Shown here piece after piece: positions 1 to 9,800 of a DNA stretch of 64,000 nt. Below the pieces are notes generated by a model. It was not told where the DNA came from, did no database searches, and was given only the letters and a program-made list of their open reading frames with translations. Every line of letters starts with the position of its first letter. Position 1 is the stretch's first letter. A program made the position numbers and the translations under genes. Origin of the DNA: Herminiimonas sp. (lineage in GTDB: Bacteria > Pseudomonadota > Gammaproteobacteria > Burkholderiales > Burkholderiaceae); contig NZ_JAURVN010000014.1 in the NCBI RefSeq assembly GCF_030655415.1, positions 744,001 to 808,000 of the forward strand, written 5' to 3'.

Positions 1-1492
1 GTTCAGGATCCTCACATTGAATCAACAGCTCGCCTTTTTTTACTTGTTGCCCCGGTTGCGCGACAACTTTGGTAATGAAGCCGTCAACGTTGGCACGCAC
101 CTGCGCTTCATCCGGCGCCCACACCACGCCTTCACTACGAGTGAATGACGGCGCAGGTAACCAGAATAAAATCAATGCGGCCAGCAAGACTGTTGATCCA
201 CTAATGACAAGTGCACGTGTGCGTTGTTGACGTAGCTTAGGACTATTGAATAAGTAGCCTATCTTCTTCGCAATTGGCTGTATCAACATATTAAATACCG
301 ACCACACCGCCATCAAAATACCGAACAAGAAGAACTTGCTCGCCACCAGTAGCACGATGGTAATCATCATGAACATGCGATAGAAAAAAGACGTGATGCT
401 ATAGAAGACGAACCAGCGCTCCTCACCTTTAGCTACGACCGGTGACTGCACGTCTTTTACTTCAAACAAGTAATGATTAATCAGGTAGCCAAGATAATCA
501 TTTGAGCGCTGACCGAGATTCGGAATCTCAAGATAGTCGGACAGGATGTAATAGCCGTCGTAACGCAAAAATGGATTGCCGTTAAACAGCAACGTAGAGA
601 TACCTGTGATCAAGATGATGTTGTAGGCAATCGCGCGCTCAGTACCCGGCTCCAGATAAACCCACACGATCATCGCAATCGCAGCGATAAACAATTCCGT
701 CAACATGCCAGCCGCCCCGACCAACATCCGCCATTTCTTATCTTCAAACGCGGAGGCAGCAGATGCATCGACATATGGGATCGGCATCAATAGCAAAAGC
801 ATGACGCCCATCTCATGCACTTCGCCACCTCGCGCCTTGACAGCGAAGGCGTGACCTAACTCATGCAGAATTTTTACCAATGGAAAAAGTATCCACATCA
901 GCAAAATATTTTCGACCGAGAACACGCGATCCAGCATGCCGCTGGAAAATGCCTTCCAATGCATTGCGGCCAGGATGATCGCAGTCACCATCGTGACGCA
1001 CCACAGACCTGCGCCAAACCAGCCAAACATCGGTCGCATGAACGGCATCATGCGTTGCAAAATGCGATCGGGATCGAACAAAGGGAAACGTAGCGACATC
1101 GGATTGCCGACGTACTGTTTTACTTTTTGCTTCAGGTGTTTGCCGCGCCGTTCATGCTGCTCGCGGATATCCGGCGGTGCATCACTTTGCAATACGTCGG
1201 CTCTATGCAGATCCGACATCAGCTTGATCATCTCCGGTTGCGATGGCACTTCATCGCCCAGTTGTTCGCAGGCGATATCCCAGATCTGTTGCATCGTGCG
1301 TTCGCCATCCATCAAGCCGATGACGAGATTAGCAACTGGCGTAAAGCGATGGAAGCGACCGCTGATATGATCTTGCAGCACGTACCAGACACCACCGCGA
1401 TAGACGTGTCTGTGAATTTGCGCGTGATTACGCAGGCGCGGTTTGACGTTGGCAACGCGGTACCATGATTCGCTGAATAGTGACTCTGCCAT
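1..1492 (-). CDS. PqqD-like/M50 site-2 protease/HlyD fusion protein (3' part beyond window)
   Basis: Seen: a leftward frame opens with ATG at 1490-1492, nine bases after the stop of the upstream adaptor gene, and is still open at base 1, so the C-terminus is missing. Residues about 20-105 look like a PqqD-type winged-helix fold (a YVLQDHISGRFHRF stretch, then LMDGERT). Several membrane segments follow, with a zinc-protease motif HELGH at 210-214 and a later NPFLRYDGYY segment that could give the third metal ligand, as in M50 intramembrane proteases. The last visible part has a membrane segment and the start of a HlyD-type barrel-sandwich domain (ANVDGFITKV). Known: M50 enzymes cut within membranes; PqqD-like domains in RiPP systems bind leader peptides. 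Inference: it recognises and perhaps trims the giant protein's N-terminus while serving as an adaptor. Domain calls are by eye; the M50 call is the firmest. Confidence 0.85.
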   Translation of the reverse strand, partial: MAESLFSESWYRVANVKPRLRNHAQIHRHVYRGGVWYVLQDHISGRFHRFTPVANLVIGLMDGERTMQQIWDIACEQLGDEVPSQPEMIKLMSDLHRADVLQSDAPPDIREQHERRGKHLKQKVKQYVGNPMSLRFPLFDPDRILQRMMPFMRPMFGWFGAGLWCVTMVTAIILAAMHWKAFSSGMLDRVFSVENILLMWILFPLVKILHELGHAFAVKARGGEVHEMGVMLLLLMPIPYVDASAASAFEDKKWRMLVGAAGMLTELFIAAIAMIVWVYLEPGTERAIAYNIILITGISTLLFNGNPFLRYDGYYILSDYLEIPNLGQRSNDYLGYLINHYLFEVKDVQSPVVAKGEERWFVFYSITSFFYRMFMMITIVLLVASKFFLFGILMAVWSVFNMLIQPIAKKIGYLFNSPKLRQQRTRALVISGSTVLLAALILFWLPAPSFTRSEGVVWAPDEAQVRANVDGFITKVVAQPGQQVKKGELLIQCEDPE

Positions 1493-1501
1493 GAGCTGCG
1501 C

Positions 1502-3352
1502 TTACATCCAGGACCAGAACATCAGGCGCAACCAGTCAAACATTTTGTGCGTCCACTGCCAAATCAATTTGCGATCACCGACATCGATCTTGCCTATGCC
1601 TTCCATGCCGGGACGCAGGCGTTCACTAACTTTTCCTACCGTCGCTTCGACACGGAAGTAACTACGTCCTTCGCGCGAACTGGTGACCGGTGTCATGTGT
1701 GCAATCACTATTGGGAACACTTCACCCGGCAGCGACGTCAGCATCAAGGTACCGGTTTGTCCCTGCTTGACGCCAGTGATATCACTTTCATCGACTTCCA
1801 GAATCACGCGATATTCATTCAGTGGTGCGACTTCAAATAATGTTTGACCACGCTTGACCGCGCTACCCAACGCTTGCGACAAATCGCCGCTGACGACAAT
1901 CCCGGGGAAAGGTGCGGTGATGTTGGCACGTGCCAGTTGCTCGGCCAGCAATTCCATCTGCGCTTTGGCTTGCTGCACTTGCGCCAGGCTGACATTGACC
2001 TGTACGCGATCAGATTTCGCCAACGCCTCTTGATACTGGTTGGAGTATTGATCGCCCTGACTTGCCCAACGCAAATATTCGAGTTGCAGATCGCGTTGAT
2101 CAAGCGTCGCCAACACATCGCCGGCCTTGATCAAATCACCAGCGCGATGAACAGAGGTTTCTACATAACCGTCAAATGGCGCAACCAAAACACGGCGTAT
2201 CGAACCTTCCAGCGCGGCATTCGCACCGACTGTATAAGTGCTGCTGGCGAAGCTAAAGAAGATGACAGCGAACATCAGCAATCCCGCTGCCAGCTTGCGA
2301 CCGAAATAGCGCGGGCCGATAAACTTGCGCAATTGGTCACGCGCGATGTCTTTAAAGCGTGCCACCAGCAGTCGATCGTTCAGACGTTTTTCTTCAAGGA
2401 TACGACTGCACAAGGCAACGACTGCCTGACAGAGCTCAATTTCTGCCAGCGTGAATGACCGGTCACCCGAGCGTTCAAAAGTGAACGCACCGCCTACCAA
2501 TTCGCTGGTGACAAACGGCACTGTCAAAATGTAATCACTGCCATGCTGGCGTGCGAGTGCCGCGTGGTCACGCGTCACCAATACTTGCTCACCTACGGCC
2601 GGCATTTGTATCAATGATTTTTGATCGATCGCTTCATCCATCGCACTGCCGATGGCACGAACCAGATTCATCCGCTTACCTATCTGTGCGCTATGCGATA
2701 CGGCATCGACATTACAACGGTCATCGCGACGAAAACCAACACTGACACGATCACAATCAAGTCGAATCGCCAGATCGGTTACCAATGCGTGTGCCGCAGC
2801 AGAAAATTTTTGTTCGGTCATCGCCGACGCAACCAGATCCAGCGTGGTCATCAAACGCTCACGCGTACTTTGCTCGTGCGAGGCCTGTTGGCGCAACAAT
2901 GCGGCTTCTATACCTTGCATGCCCCATTGCAGTTCGCGTATCAAACAATGCAAGGCGTCATCGCTGCGACGCAGAGTTTCCAATGCGACCAAGCCATGTA
3001 AATGACCGTCGATGATGATGGGATAAGCAAGCGCGGAATGATTATCGCGATGCTGCAGAGTTGCCTGCCGTCCCTGCAAGGCAATATCAGCAACCTCGAC
3101 CAACAAAGGGCTGGCTGGCTGCGCTGGCGGCCAGAATGCGACGGGTAGAAAAGGACCGAGGTCGGGAGGGCCGAGCACCATCACGGCACGCACGGCTCCC
3201 TCTATCATTTCGCATTGCAATGCCAACCACGTCGCGTTGAATTGCTGCGCATCGGCCGGATCGGCAAAACGAAGCCATAGCGCTTGCTGCTGGTCGATCT
3301 CTTCTCCGGCCACTACGTCAGATGCTGCTGGTGCAAACAAATTATTGCTCAC
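1502..3352 (-). CDS. HlyD-family adaptor with N-terminal GAF-like domains
   Basis: The 616-residue product has three parts. Residues 165-318 read as a GAF domain and residues about 25-155 as a degenerate second one. A single membrane segment lies at about 354-372. The rest is a HlyD-type adaptor: first barrel-sandwich half at about 385-420 (APFDGYVETSVHRAGD), a short helical hairpin at 425-470, second half at about 475-540, then a beta-barrel and an aromatic tail. There is no Sec signal, so the GAF part should be cytoplasmic and the adaptor part periplasmic. Ordinary HlyD proteins have only a short cytoplasmic tail. The gene lies 97 bases downstream of the DUF3467 gene and 9 bases ahead of the M50/HlyD gene. 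Inference: it links a cytoplasmic signal to the export channel; the GAF ligand cannot be read from sequence. Confidence 0.88.
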   Translation of the reverse strand: MSNNLFAPAASDVVAGEEIDQQQALWLRFADPADAQQFNATWLALQCEMIEGAVRAVMVLGPPDLGPFLPVAFWPPAQPASPLLVEVADIALQGRQATLQHRDNHSALAYPIIIDGHLHGLVALETLRRSDDALHCLIRELQWGMQGIEAALLRQQASHEQSTRERLMTTLDLVASAMTEQKFSAAAHALVTDLAIRLDCDRVSVGFRRDDRCNVDAVSHSAQIGKRMNLVRAIGSAMDEAIDQKSLIQMPAVGEQVLVTRDHAALARQHGSDYILTVPFVTSELVGGAFTFERSGDRSFTLAEIELCQAVVALCSRILEEKRLNDRLLVARFKDIARDQLRKFIGPRYFGRKLAAGLLMFAVIFFSFASSTYTVGANAALEGSIRRVLVAPFDGYVETSVHRAGDLIKAGDVLATLDQRDLQLEYLRWASQGDQYSNQYQEALAKSDRVQVNVSLAQVQQAKAQMELLAEQLARANITAPFPGIVVSGDLSQALGSAVKRGQTLFEVAPLNEYRVILEVDESDITGVKQGQTGTLMLTSLPGEVFPIVIAHMTPVTSSREGRSYFRVEATVGKVSERLRPGMEGIGKIDVGDRKLIWQWTHKMFDWLRLMFWSWM

Positions 3353-3449
3353 TTGTTACGTTGTAAAAACGATGGTCTGTATAAAGAGATTGCCGCATCT
3401 CCGAGCATTGCTGCGAAAAAATTGCGGCACAGGCTTTGCGATAAATCGT

Positions 3450-3839
3450 TCAAGACAATTTGATTTCGCCAAAGCGTTGCTCGTATTCGCGCACGCCTTG
3501 TTCCATCATCTGGCTCAAACGCTTTGCCGTATACGGCGTCAACACGATACGTTGCGACAGTTGTACACCGACTTCATCGCTACCAGCCTGCCACGCTTTA
3601 TTTGTACCGAACAACAACGTGATCTCTTCACGTGTACCAAGTACGTTGCAGACGTTTGCATACGCGCTTTGCATCTTGCTGTCATCCCATCTAGGTTTGA
3701 TGGGCACGCTGACTGCTTCGACAGGCGCTGCTTTTACAGCTTTCTCTGCTGGTAGCGATTTAGCTGACGCTGCTTCGGTAACTGCTGCAGCGATTGTTGC
3801 TTCTTCCGCTGCAGCGTTTTCTTTTTTACTTTTTGCCAT
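3450..3839 (-). CDS. DUF3467-family small protein
   Basis: The product is 129 residues. I chose the ATG at 3837-3839 because an AGGA ribosome site sits a few bases upstream; an upstream in-frame extension of nine codons lacks one. The first half is an Ala/Glu/Lys-rich, probably disordered tail. The second half has the DUF3467 pattern: YANVCNV, then EITLLFG, then a QRIVLTPYTAKRL segment and a final REYEQRFGEI. There is no signal peptide or membrane segment, so it should be cytoplasmic. It lies 34 bases after the giant gene's stop codon and is probably co-transcribed. Function is unknown for the family; a chaperone or regulatory role in export is only a guess from its place between cargo and adaptor genes. 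Confidence 0.82.
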   Translation of the reverse strand: MAKSKKENAAAEEATIAAAVTEAASAKSLPAEKAVKAAPVEAVSVPIKPRWDDSKMQSAYANVCNVLGTREEITLLFGTNKAWQAGSDEVGVQLSQRIVLTPYTAKRLSQMMEQGVREYEQRFGEIKLS

Positions 3840-3857
3840 TTCTGTCCTGGTCGTTAT

Positions 3858-3886
3858 CAAAAACAAGCCTTGTTCAAGGCGTTGTT
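3858..3886 (-). terminator. Terminator-like hairpin across the giant gene's stop codon
   Basis: On the transcribed strand, arms AACAA(C)GCCTT and AAGGCTTGTT pair around the loop GAAC and are followed by a run of five T. The TGA stop codon of the giant frame (3874-3876) overlaps the stem and loop. The arms carry one bulged base. This could be a partial terminator between the giant gene and the three downstream export genes; a translating ribosome would melt it. Confidence 0.55.
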
Positions 3887-6800
3887 TCCGGTTCTTTTTT
3901 GCTATTCCAATCGATGGATGCGTTGCCAGTATTCACCGCAGCTTCGGTATGCGTTTCGACAATTTCAGCCACGCCAGTGATGCGATCGAGCCAGCTGCGC
4001 GCAGCGACCGGTGTTTTCACTACGACGTCGGATGAAACCACTTCCGCTTGCTGCAACAAGGTGTTGCGATCAAACGTCGTGCGAGCACGCGTCGATTTTT
4101 CAGCCTTGCTCCATTTACCGGTACGTGGATCAAATTGCATTGCATCCTTGCCGCTACGACCGAGTTTTAATGCATGTGCGCCAGCCAAACCGGCGAATGC
4201 GATATCCACGTTGTCGATTGCAGGAACGACATCACTTGCGTCTGAACTCGGCGCTGGAACAGGTGCTGCCTCAACTGCAGGTGCTGCATCGGCAGGCACA
4301 GCGGGAGCTGCACAATTTACGGTCGGGAAGCTGCCATCAACATTTGGTATCGTGCAATCGACAGGCTGCTGCTCAAACGCATCTTGTCCCGTAAGACCTT
4401 CGATGCCTGCCGCTGTAGCTGGCAATGCATTCAAGTCACCCAGCTCGCTGATGTCATTGACAGCAGTTTGTGTTGGGCTATTGCTACGGCTTGAACTGGA
4501 CGAGGTCGACGAATCGCTGGAAGAACTTCTAGCGCGCAAATTCAACAAGCTGAGAGAATCGCCACCAGTTGCAGAGATACTGGAAATCAAGGCATCCATA
4601 CGATTCGCAAACGTCACGCCGTATTGCAGACTTGAATTAGCTCGCGACACGCCAGCTGATACCGGAACAAACACGTTGTCCTGTTTGTTGGCGATCAGAT
4701 CCGGTGAGTTGTTAGCCGAACCAAAGCGCACCACCGATACCGCCTGACGCTGAACAAAGTAAGCAGCCGCATAGTCACCAGCCATGATGTCGTTGTTGAA
4801 GTTACCGTACAACAGATCGCTATCAAAGCCGCCGAAGATCACACTCAGATCATTGCCGCCGTGCAGAATATCGCTACCGCCGTTGTACAGATCAATGGTT
4901 TGCGCCAATGACACGATGCCACCGGTGTATTCAACCAAACCACTGTCGCCGATAATGACGTTGAAGCCGTTATTACCAAACAGTTCATCCGCGCCATTGC
5001 CGCCGAGCAGAACATCTTCGCCATTACCGCTGACGATCATGTCATTGCCGCCTATAGTCGGATTCGTTGTAACGATACGGATGTAATTGCCGCTGGCATC
5101 ACGTGTGACATCGCCGTTATCGCCGAAGATCACATTACCGCCATTGCCTGCACGCAAATCATCGTTACCGATACCGCCAACCAGCACGTTACGACCATTG
5201 CCGCTCACGATGACGTCATTGCCGCCAACTGCCGGATTGGTGCTGACCATGGTCAACACGTTACCTGCATTGTCGAAGTCAACTTTGCCGTTATCACCAA
5301 AAGCGATGTTGTTGCTATCGCCCATCGTGATGCGATCGTTGCCGTAGCCGCCGATCACATGCTTGACGCCTTGCAACGTGACGATCACATCATCGCCACC
5401 GCTGACTGCGGTATCGAAGAATGATTCGTACGAAGTCGTGATGCCTGCTGCATTCAATACGATGCGGCCGTTGTCACCGAAGATGTAGTCCAGACCGTTC
5501 GCCGTGTTGACGGTGTCGTTGCCTACGCCGCCCATGACAAAGTGATTGCCGCTACCGGTTTTAATCGTATCGTCATCACCGAGTCCAGTGGTGTAGCCGA
5601 CTGTTTCAGTCAGATAGCCGGTGGTTTCGATCAACTGTGCCAGATTGCCTGCTGCGTCGAATTCAATAAAGCCGTTATCGCCGAGGAAGATGCCGTTGCC
5701 AGCACCCACGATGATTTCGTCTTTGCCGACACCACCGATAACAAACTTGTTGCCGTCATTAGAATGAATGATGTCATCGCCGCCGCTCAGCTTCGTATCA
5801 ACGCTGGAATCCAGCGACACCACTGTACCTGCTGTATCCAGATCAATGATGCCGTTATCGCCAAACAGATAATCGGTACCGTTACCGGTTGTGATCTTAT
5901 CCGCGCCGAAACCGCCGATGATGAAGTGATTGCCATTACCTGCTTCGATGGTGTCATCACCACCAAAGCCTTCGTGATAACCGGTGCTCTTCACTTGACG
6001 CAGAATGGTGCCAGCTGCATTGAAGGTAACCAAGCCATTGTCGCCGAGTACGATACTGCTACCAATAGCCATATTGCCTAGAGTAATGCTGTCGTTACCG
6101 ATACCGCCAATCACAATCTTGTTGCCGTCGATTGCAGTGATAGTGTCGTTGCCACCGCCAGTTGCCAGCGTATCGACAGTGCCATCAACACTGATAACCA
6201 GACCGGCTGCGTTCAATGTAATGACACCATTGTCGCCAACGATAACATCGCGGCCGGTTCTGGTTGCTATCGTATCGGTACCAATGCCACCGATGATGAA
6301 GTGATTGCCGTTACCAGTAGTAATCTTGTCATCGCCACCCAGCAAGCCAGTTGAGAAATCGAGACTTTCAATCACTTGCGGCAAGAGGCCTGCAGCATCA
6401 AACGTGATGCGGCCGTTGTCACCAATGATGATCGAAGAGCCGTTAGCAGTCCCTGTGCCGACTTCGATTTCATCTGCACCTACACCAGCGATGATGAATT
6501 TGTCGCCGTCAGCTGCATGGATGATGTCCGCACCGCCACTGATATTGCTATCGACATTCGATGTCATCGACGTGACCTTACCGGCCGCGTTCAACATGAT
6601 GTTGCCGTTGTCACCGATGATGTAATCCGAGCCGGTAGCCGTTGTTATCGTATCGTTACCGATACCGCCGATGATGATGACGTTGTTACCGTTGCCAGTG
6701 CGAATTGTGTCGTTACCGCCGAGCAGGCCGGTTGTGTAATCGAGACTTTCAACCAATTGCGGCAGAAGGCCGGCAGTATCAAACGTGATGCGACCGTTGT

Positions 6801-9800
6801 CACCGATAACAATCGATGAGCCGTTAGCGGTGCCAGTGCCGATTACAACTTCATCTGCCCCTACACCGGCGATGACAAACTTGTCGCCATCAGCTGCATG
6901 GATGATGTCCGCACCGCCACTGATATTGCTATCGACATTCGAGGTCATCGAAGTGACTTTACCTGTCGCGTTCAACACGATATTGCCGTTGTCGCCAAGA
7001 ATGTAGTCACTGCCTGTACCGCTCGTGATCGTATCTGCACCGAAACCACCGATGATGAAATGCTTACCGTTACCTGCAGTAATGGTGTCACCTGCGCCAT
7101 AACTAGTATCGCCAGCCAGACTCTCGATGCGTCGAACGTTGGTACCAGCGGTATCGTAGGTAACGGCGCCGCTGTCGCCCAGAATGATGCCGTCGCCAAC
7201 ACCGACATTGATAATGTCTACGCCGGTGCCACCGATAACGATCTTGTTGCCATTGATCGACGTGATCGTGTCATCACCGCCGCTGGTTGCGCTGTCGCTG
7301 GTCGAAACCAGGGTTTCGAATTTGCCTTGCGCGTTGAAGGTGATGACGCCGTTGTCGCCGAAGATCGTGTCGTCACCATTGCGCGTAGTGATTTGATCAG
7401 CACCAAAGCCGCCGATGATCACATGGTTGCCATCACCGGTTTTGATGATGTCGTTACCGCCGAGGCTGCCATTAGCAGCCAGATATCCTTCGCTCGCAGC
7501 TTGCAACGCAAACGCGCCGGTAGCATCGAGTTGGATAGAGCCATTGTCTCCAATGACGATACCGTTGGTGTTATCCAAAGCTGCAAGGCCGAGCGTAATT
7601 TGATCCGCACCTACACCGCCGAAGACAAATTTCTTGCCGCTACCGGTTGTGATGATGTCAGCACCGCCGGATGTTTCTTTGGTGTCCGTTGCGCGCAGCA
7701 AGGAAGCGATACCGGTAGCGCTGTAAACGATCTTGCCGTTGTCGCCAAAGATCGTATCGTCACCGATTGCGGTGGTGATGATATCTGCACCAACGCCGCC
7801 GAACAGAATGCTGTTGCCGCTTTCCGCAGTAATCGTATCGTTACCACCGAGGAATGCATCGTAGTCGGTAGTTTCAATCGAAACCAGTTTGCTCGCATCC
7901 GCAGTAAACACGATCTTGCCGTTGTCGCCGAGTACGATATTGCTGATACCAGCAACCGTGATCGTGTCACCACCGATGCCGCCGAACACGATGTTATTGC
8001 CGGAACGATCGGTAATCAGGTCCGCGCCACCAGCCATGTCGTTGAATGTAGCGATCTCCGTCACGTTGCCGTTACTCAGCAAGCGTTTGGTACCGGCGAT
8101 CTGTGTGATCGTACCGTGATCGCCGATGATGATGTCATTACCTTCATTGCCATTGATCGTATCGTTACCGACTGCGAGGTTATCGCGTGTCGCCATGTAA
8201 TCGCCAGCACTACCCGCATTGACAACTGTCAGCATATCGCCGGCAACGCTGAAGCGTTTCGACAAATCGATGTTGAAGCCGGCATCGCCGTAGATATGAT
8301 CATTACCCCTCATGCCATTGATGGTGTCATCGCCTGAACCGCCGGCAATCTGATCATCAAAGTCGCTGCCGAAGATCGTATCGTTGCCCTGACCACCGTA
8401 AATCGTGACGCCGCCACCCGCACCGCGCGCATCGATCAAGTCATCGCCGAAATTGCTGAACGCAAAACCGTGACCGGTAATGTCCAGCACGGTCGAGTTA
8501 TAGGACTTACCATCCTGGCTCGCATCGCCAAACAAGACCAGTGGTGCTGCAGCGCCACCGCCGCCTGTGACGTAAAGCTTGTCGCTGCCACCGCCACCTT
8601 GAATTACTGTGACAGCACCTGCTGTTGTATGAGCAACGGTGAAGGTATCGTCACCTTTGCCGAGCATGACATCGACGATTTCGATACCGTGATACGTGAT
8701 GCCGGAATCGAAGGTGCGCCATTCAGGAACTTGCGTGGTGCCGAAATTCAACGTCACGCCAGCGCCCATGCCCAAGCCTTGCAGGTTGGCGAATTCCGCC
8801 AGCTTGGCAGCTGTGTTGGTTGCATTGTTGCCGAACAGAGCCGACAGGCCGCTCGTGTTGGTTATATGTCCAAGCGTACCGGTGTCGTTCGACACACTAC
8901 CGTCGTTGAAAATATTGAGCGTATCGGTGTTAGTGCTTTCTTGCGCTTCCAGATTCACGATAGGCAAAGCCGTATCGGTTTCGGATGGCAGCATGACTGC
9001 CACTTTGAGCGAGCGGTCGCGACCTTCGATGGCGCTGCCTTCGATGAAGAGCGGGCCTTTGACTTGCGCCACGACATGCTGTTGCAATGGATAGGTTTGC
9101 ACTGGTTGCGTACCCACTACTTGCGGCGCATTCGGATTAACCGCCACTTTGACCTTGAATGCCTGATCCCAGTTCGCCGCAGTGAAGGTGACGCTAGGGA
9201 CACCATCAATCATCGAGAAACGTGGATCAGCATCGTAGCTAGTCAACAGTGTTTTGCCATCCGACAGCAGTTTGATCGTGACTGGAGCAGTCGGTTGCTT
9301 GGTCAATTGAATCGTGTAGGACTCATCGCTGGTATCGGATACCAGAGTTGAACCTTCAGACTGAATTACCAATACGCCACCGATATCGTTGTCACGTACA
9401 TCGACTGTCAGGTCTTGTGTATCAACGTTGATGAATTCACGTGCGCCACCGTTGGTGCTGATGCTGGTGACACTGTGTTTGACAACAACGCCAGCAGTGT
9501 TTTCAGGAATCGAATTTTCGACACCAGTGACTTGCACCACGAACGGTGTATTCCAATTGCTGCTATCGAATGTGATGGTGCCGTTGATTGTATCAATACG
9601 TGCTTGCAAGGCAGCGTCATTAACTGCCGAAGCGATCGCAAGTTGCGTCATGTCGAAACCGAGATGAACGGTGACGATTTCATTTGCCGCTGGCGATTTG
9701 GTCAATGAGATCGAATACGTATCGCCAGTTGTATCGCCTTCGAGCACTTGAGTTGAACCAGACGTTTCCGTAACGATGACACCAGCTTGATCGTTATCAA

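Noticed and set aside
6898..8337. 479-codon rightward frame opposite RTX block 2
   Set aside because: Its repeated AxDDxV pattern is the complement of the RTX repeats, with no independent evidence for a gene.
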